14,085 bases of DNA. Origin: Cytophaga sp051961495. Lineage in GTDB: Bacteria > Bacteroidota > Bacteroidia > Cytophagales > Cytophagaceae. The translations under genes and the position numbers were made by a program. Of this stretch, positions 13,384 through 14,085 are shown in pieces (within the stretch, counting starts at the first letter, position 1; each line of letters starts with the position of its first letter). The DNA is taken from NCBI RefSeq assembly GCF_051961495.1, contig NZ_JBQCDF010000040.1:1-14085 (forward strand), written 5' to 3'. Below the pieces are notes generated by a model. That model did not search any database. It worked only from the letters and a program-made list of their open reading frames with translations, and was not told the DNA's origin.

Positions 13384-14085
13384 TTATTTTATAATAACCA
13401 GTTTTTTTGTTTTGGAATAAGAAGCTGTTTTTAAGGTATAATAATAAACTCCCGGTGATAGTAATGATGTATTGTAATCAACAGAGTATTCACCCGTTGG
13501 GTGCTTTTCTTTTTTTACAAGTGTGCTTACTTTGTTTCCGTTGGCATCGAGGATAAAAATTTCTACAGATTCTTCCGCAGCAATTTTATACGGAATGCTT
13601 GTAGTGCCTGCCGCAGGGTTTGGATAAGCGTCTTCTAATAAACTGCTGGTAACTACATCAGATTTTTCAAGCGCTTTGGATGCCAGATAATCTTCCATGG
13701 AGAAATAATTTGTTTCATTTATTGCAGCTTCTCTGTGACCGGAAGGAATAGCATTTCCAACAGGTGCTCCATCACTGCAGATTGACATTTCCCACTCATA
13801 ATTTTTTTCTGGTCTATAAATACTTGCCTGCATAGTACCTGAAGCCGTGAAAGGTGGGCTTAAGGTGATTGAGGCACCAGCACGTAGATTTAAATATCCG
13901 CCTTGACTTACAGTTACCGAACTGGCTGTTAAAACACCATTTATAATAGTACCATAATAATGACCATGAGCAGGATCATCATAATCTGTATAACTTCTTG
14001 CATTATAATATTCAGGACTCGTTATTGTTCTGTTTGTTAAAGCAAGGTTGTTGTCATAATTAACATAATAATTAGTTTTATTATT
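13384..14085 (-). CDS. T9SS-secreted protein, C-terminal part (5' end outside the window)
   Basis: The frame is open without a stop from the window edge at 14085 to 13384, giving 233 visible residues; the ATG at 13833 is internal. The upstream part is Asn/Tyr/Thr-rich, then shows GGYLNLRAGASITLSPPFTA and GTMQASI, the beta motif often found just before the tail of T9SS cargo proteins. The last 80 or so residues are a type A sorting domain: YPNPA (visible residues 154-158), IPYKIAAEESVEIFILDANG, LSPGVYYYTLK and terminal KTKKLVIIK. The sorting domain directs export through T9SS and is removed or used for surface attachment. The catalytic or binding part, if any, lies upstream outside the window, so the role cannot be told. 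Confidence 0.88.
   Translation of the reverse strand, partial: NNKTNYYVNYDNNLALTNRTITSPEYYNARSYTDYDDPAHGHYYGTIINGVLTASSVTVSQGGYLNLRAGASITLSPPFTASGTMQASIYRPEKNYEWEMSICSDGAPVGNAIPSGHREAAINETNYFSMEDYLASKALEKSDVVTSSLLEDAYPNPAAGTTSIPYKIAAEESVEIFILDANGNKVSTLVKKEKHPTGEYSVDYNTSLLSPGVYYYTLKTASYSKTKKLVIIK

Noticed and set aside
13384..13833. Treating 13833 as the true start of the last gene
   Set aside because: The frame stays open to the window edge and encodes recognisable T9SS-cargo beta sequence (GGYLNLRAGASITL), so the ATG is internal and the gene is partial.
1..14085. tRNA, rRNA or known riboswitch
   Set aside because: I looked in the intergenic stretches and saw no cloverleaf, rRNA segment or conserved riboswitch core. 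The structured segments are all explained by the palindromes or terminators.

Overview
The window looks like chromosome of a gliding, Cytophaga-like member of the Bacteroidota. Evidence for this: two proteins with type IX secretion (T9SS) sorting tails, a PorT homologue directly downstream of a menaquinone methyltransferase gene, a DUF5606-type protein, OmpA-family proteins with TPR and beta-propeller domains, TAnnTTTG-type -7 boxes, and few Shine-Dalgarno sequences. Cytophaga hutchinsonii is the closest fit I can think of from memory; the sequence alone does not prove the species.

Layout. 60-1456 (+): a low-molecular-weight tyrosine-phosphatase-family protein and a fructosamine-kinase-family protein, a pair that suggests repair of glycated proteins. 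1439-3397 (-): a compact cluster read from engB (ribosome-assembly GTPase) through a small periplasmic TonB-C-like protein and a DUF5606 protein with a Lys/Ala-rich tail to an unrecognised 102-residue protein. 3594-7586 (+): two tandem paralogues of about 650-680 residues with signal peptide, TPR, PD40 propeller, a middle beta domain and an OmpA peptidoglycan-binding domain, an architecture like the T9SS protein PorE. 8060-9493 (+): menG/ubiE followed by porT. 9592-10623 (+): a probable highly expressed T9SS cargo protein with its own promoter and a strong terminator. 12122-13216 (-): an NHL-repeat lipoprotein. 13384-14085 (-): the C-terminal part of another T9SS cargo protein that starts beyond the window.

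The three long intergenic stretches (7587-8059, 10678-11259, 11723-12121) are packed with GC-rich perfect or near-perfect palindromes set in AT-rich DNA. They are organised: hairpin-tipped ends with an outward-facing TTAG/GTAG motif enclose an IS200-like (Y1, HUH) transposase gene at 11151-11873, and a 274-bp relative without a transposase sits beside it at 10781-11054. The transposase reading frame is interrupted by one extra base in a run of five Gs. Several hairpins share the 14-nt core TYCGCCGCGGCGRA but have different, still complementary outer stems. This REP/REPIN-like family with its local, broken transposase is the most notable feature of the window.

Functionally, the coding genes centre on the cell envelope: T9SS machinery and candidate anchors (PorT and the two OmpA proteins), T9SS cargo, an outer-membrane or periplasmic lipoprotein, respiratory quinone synthesis, and housekeeping repair and ribosome assembly.
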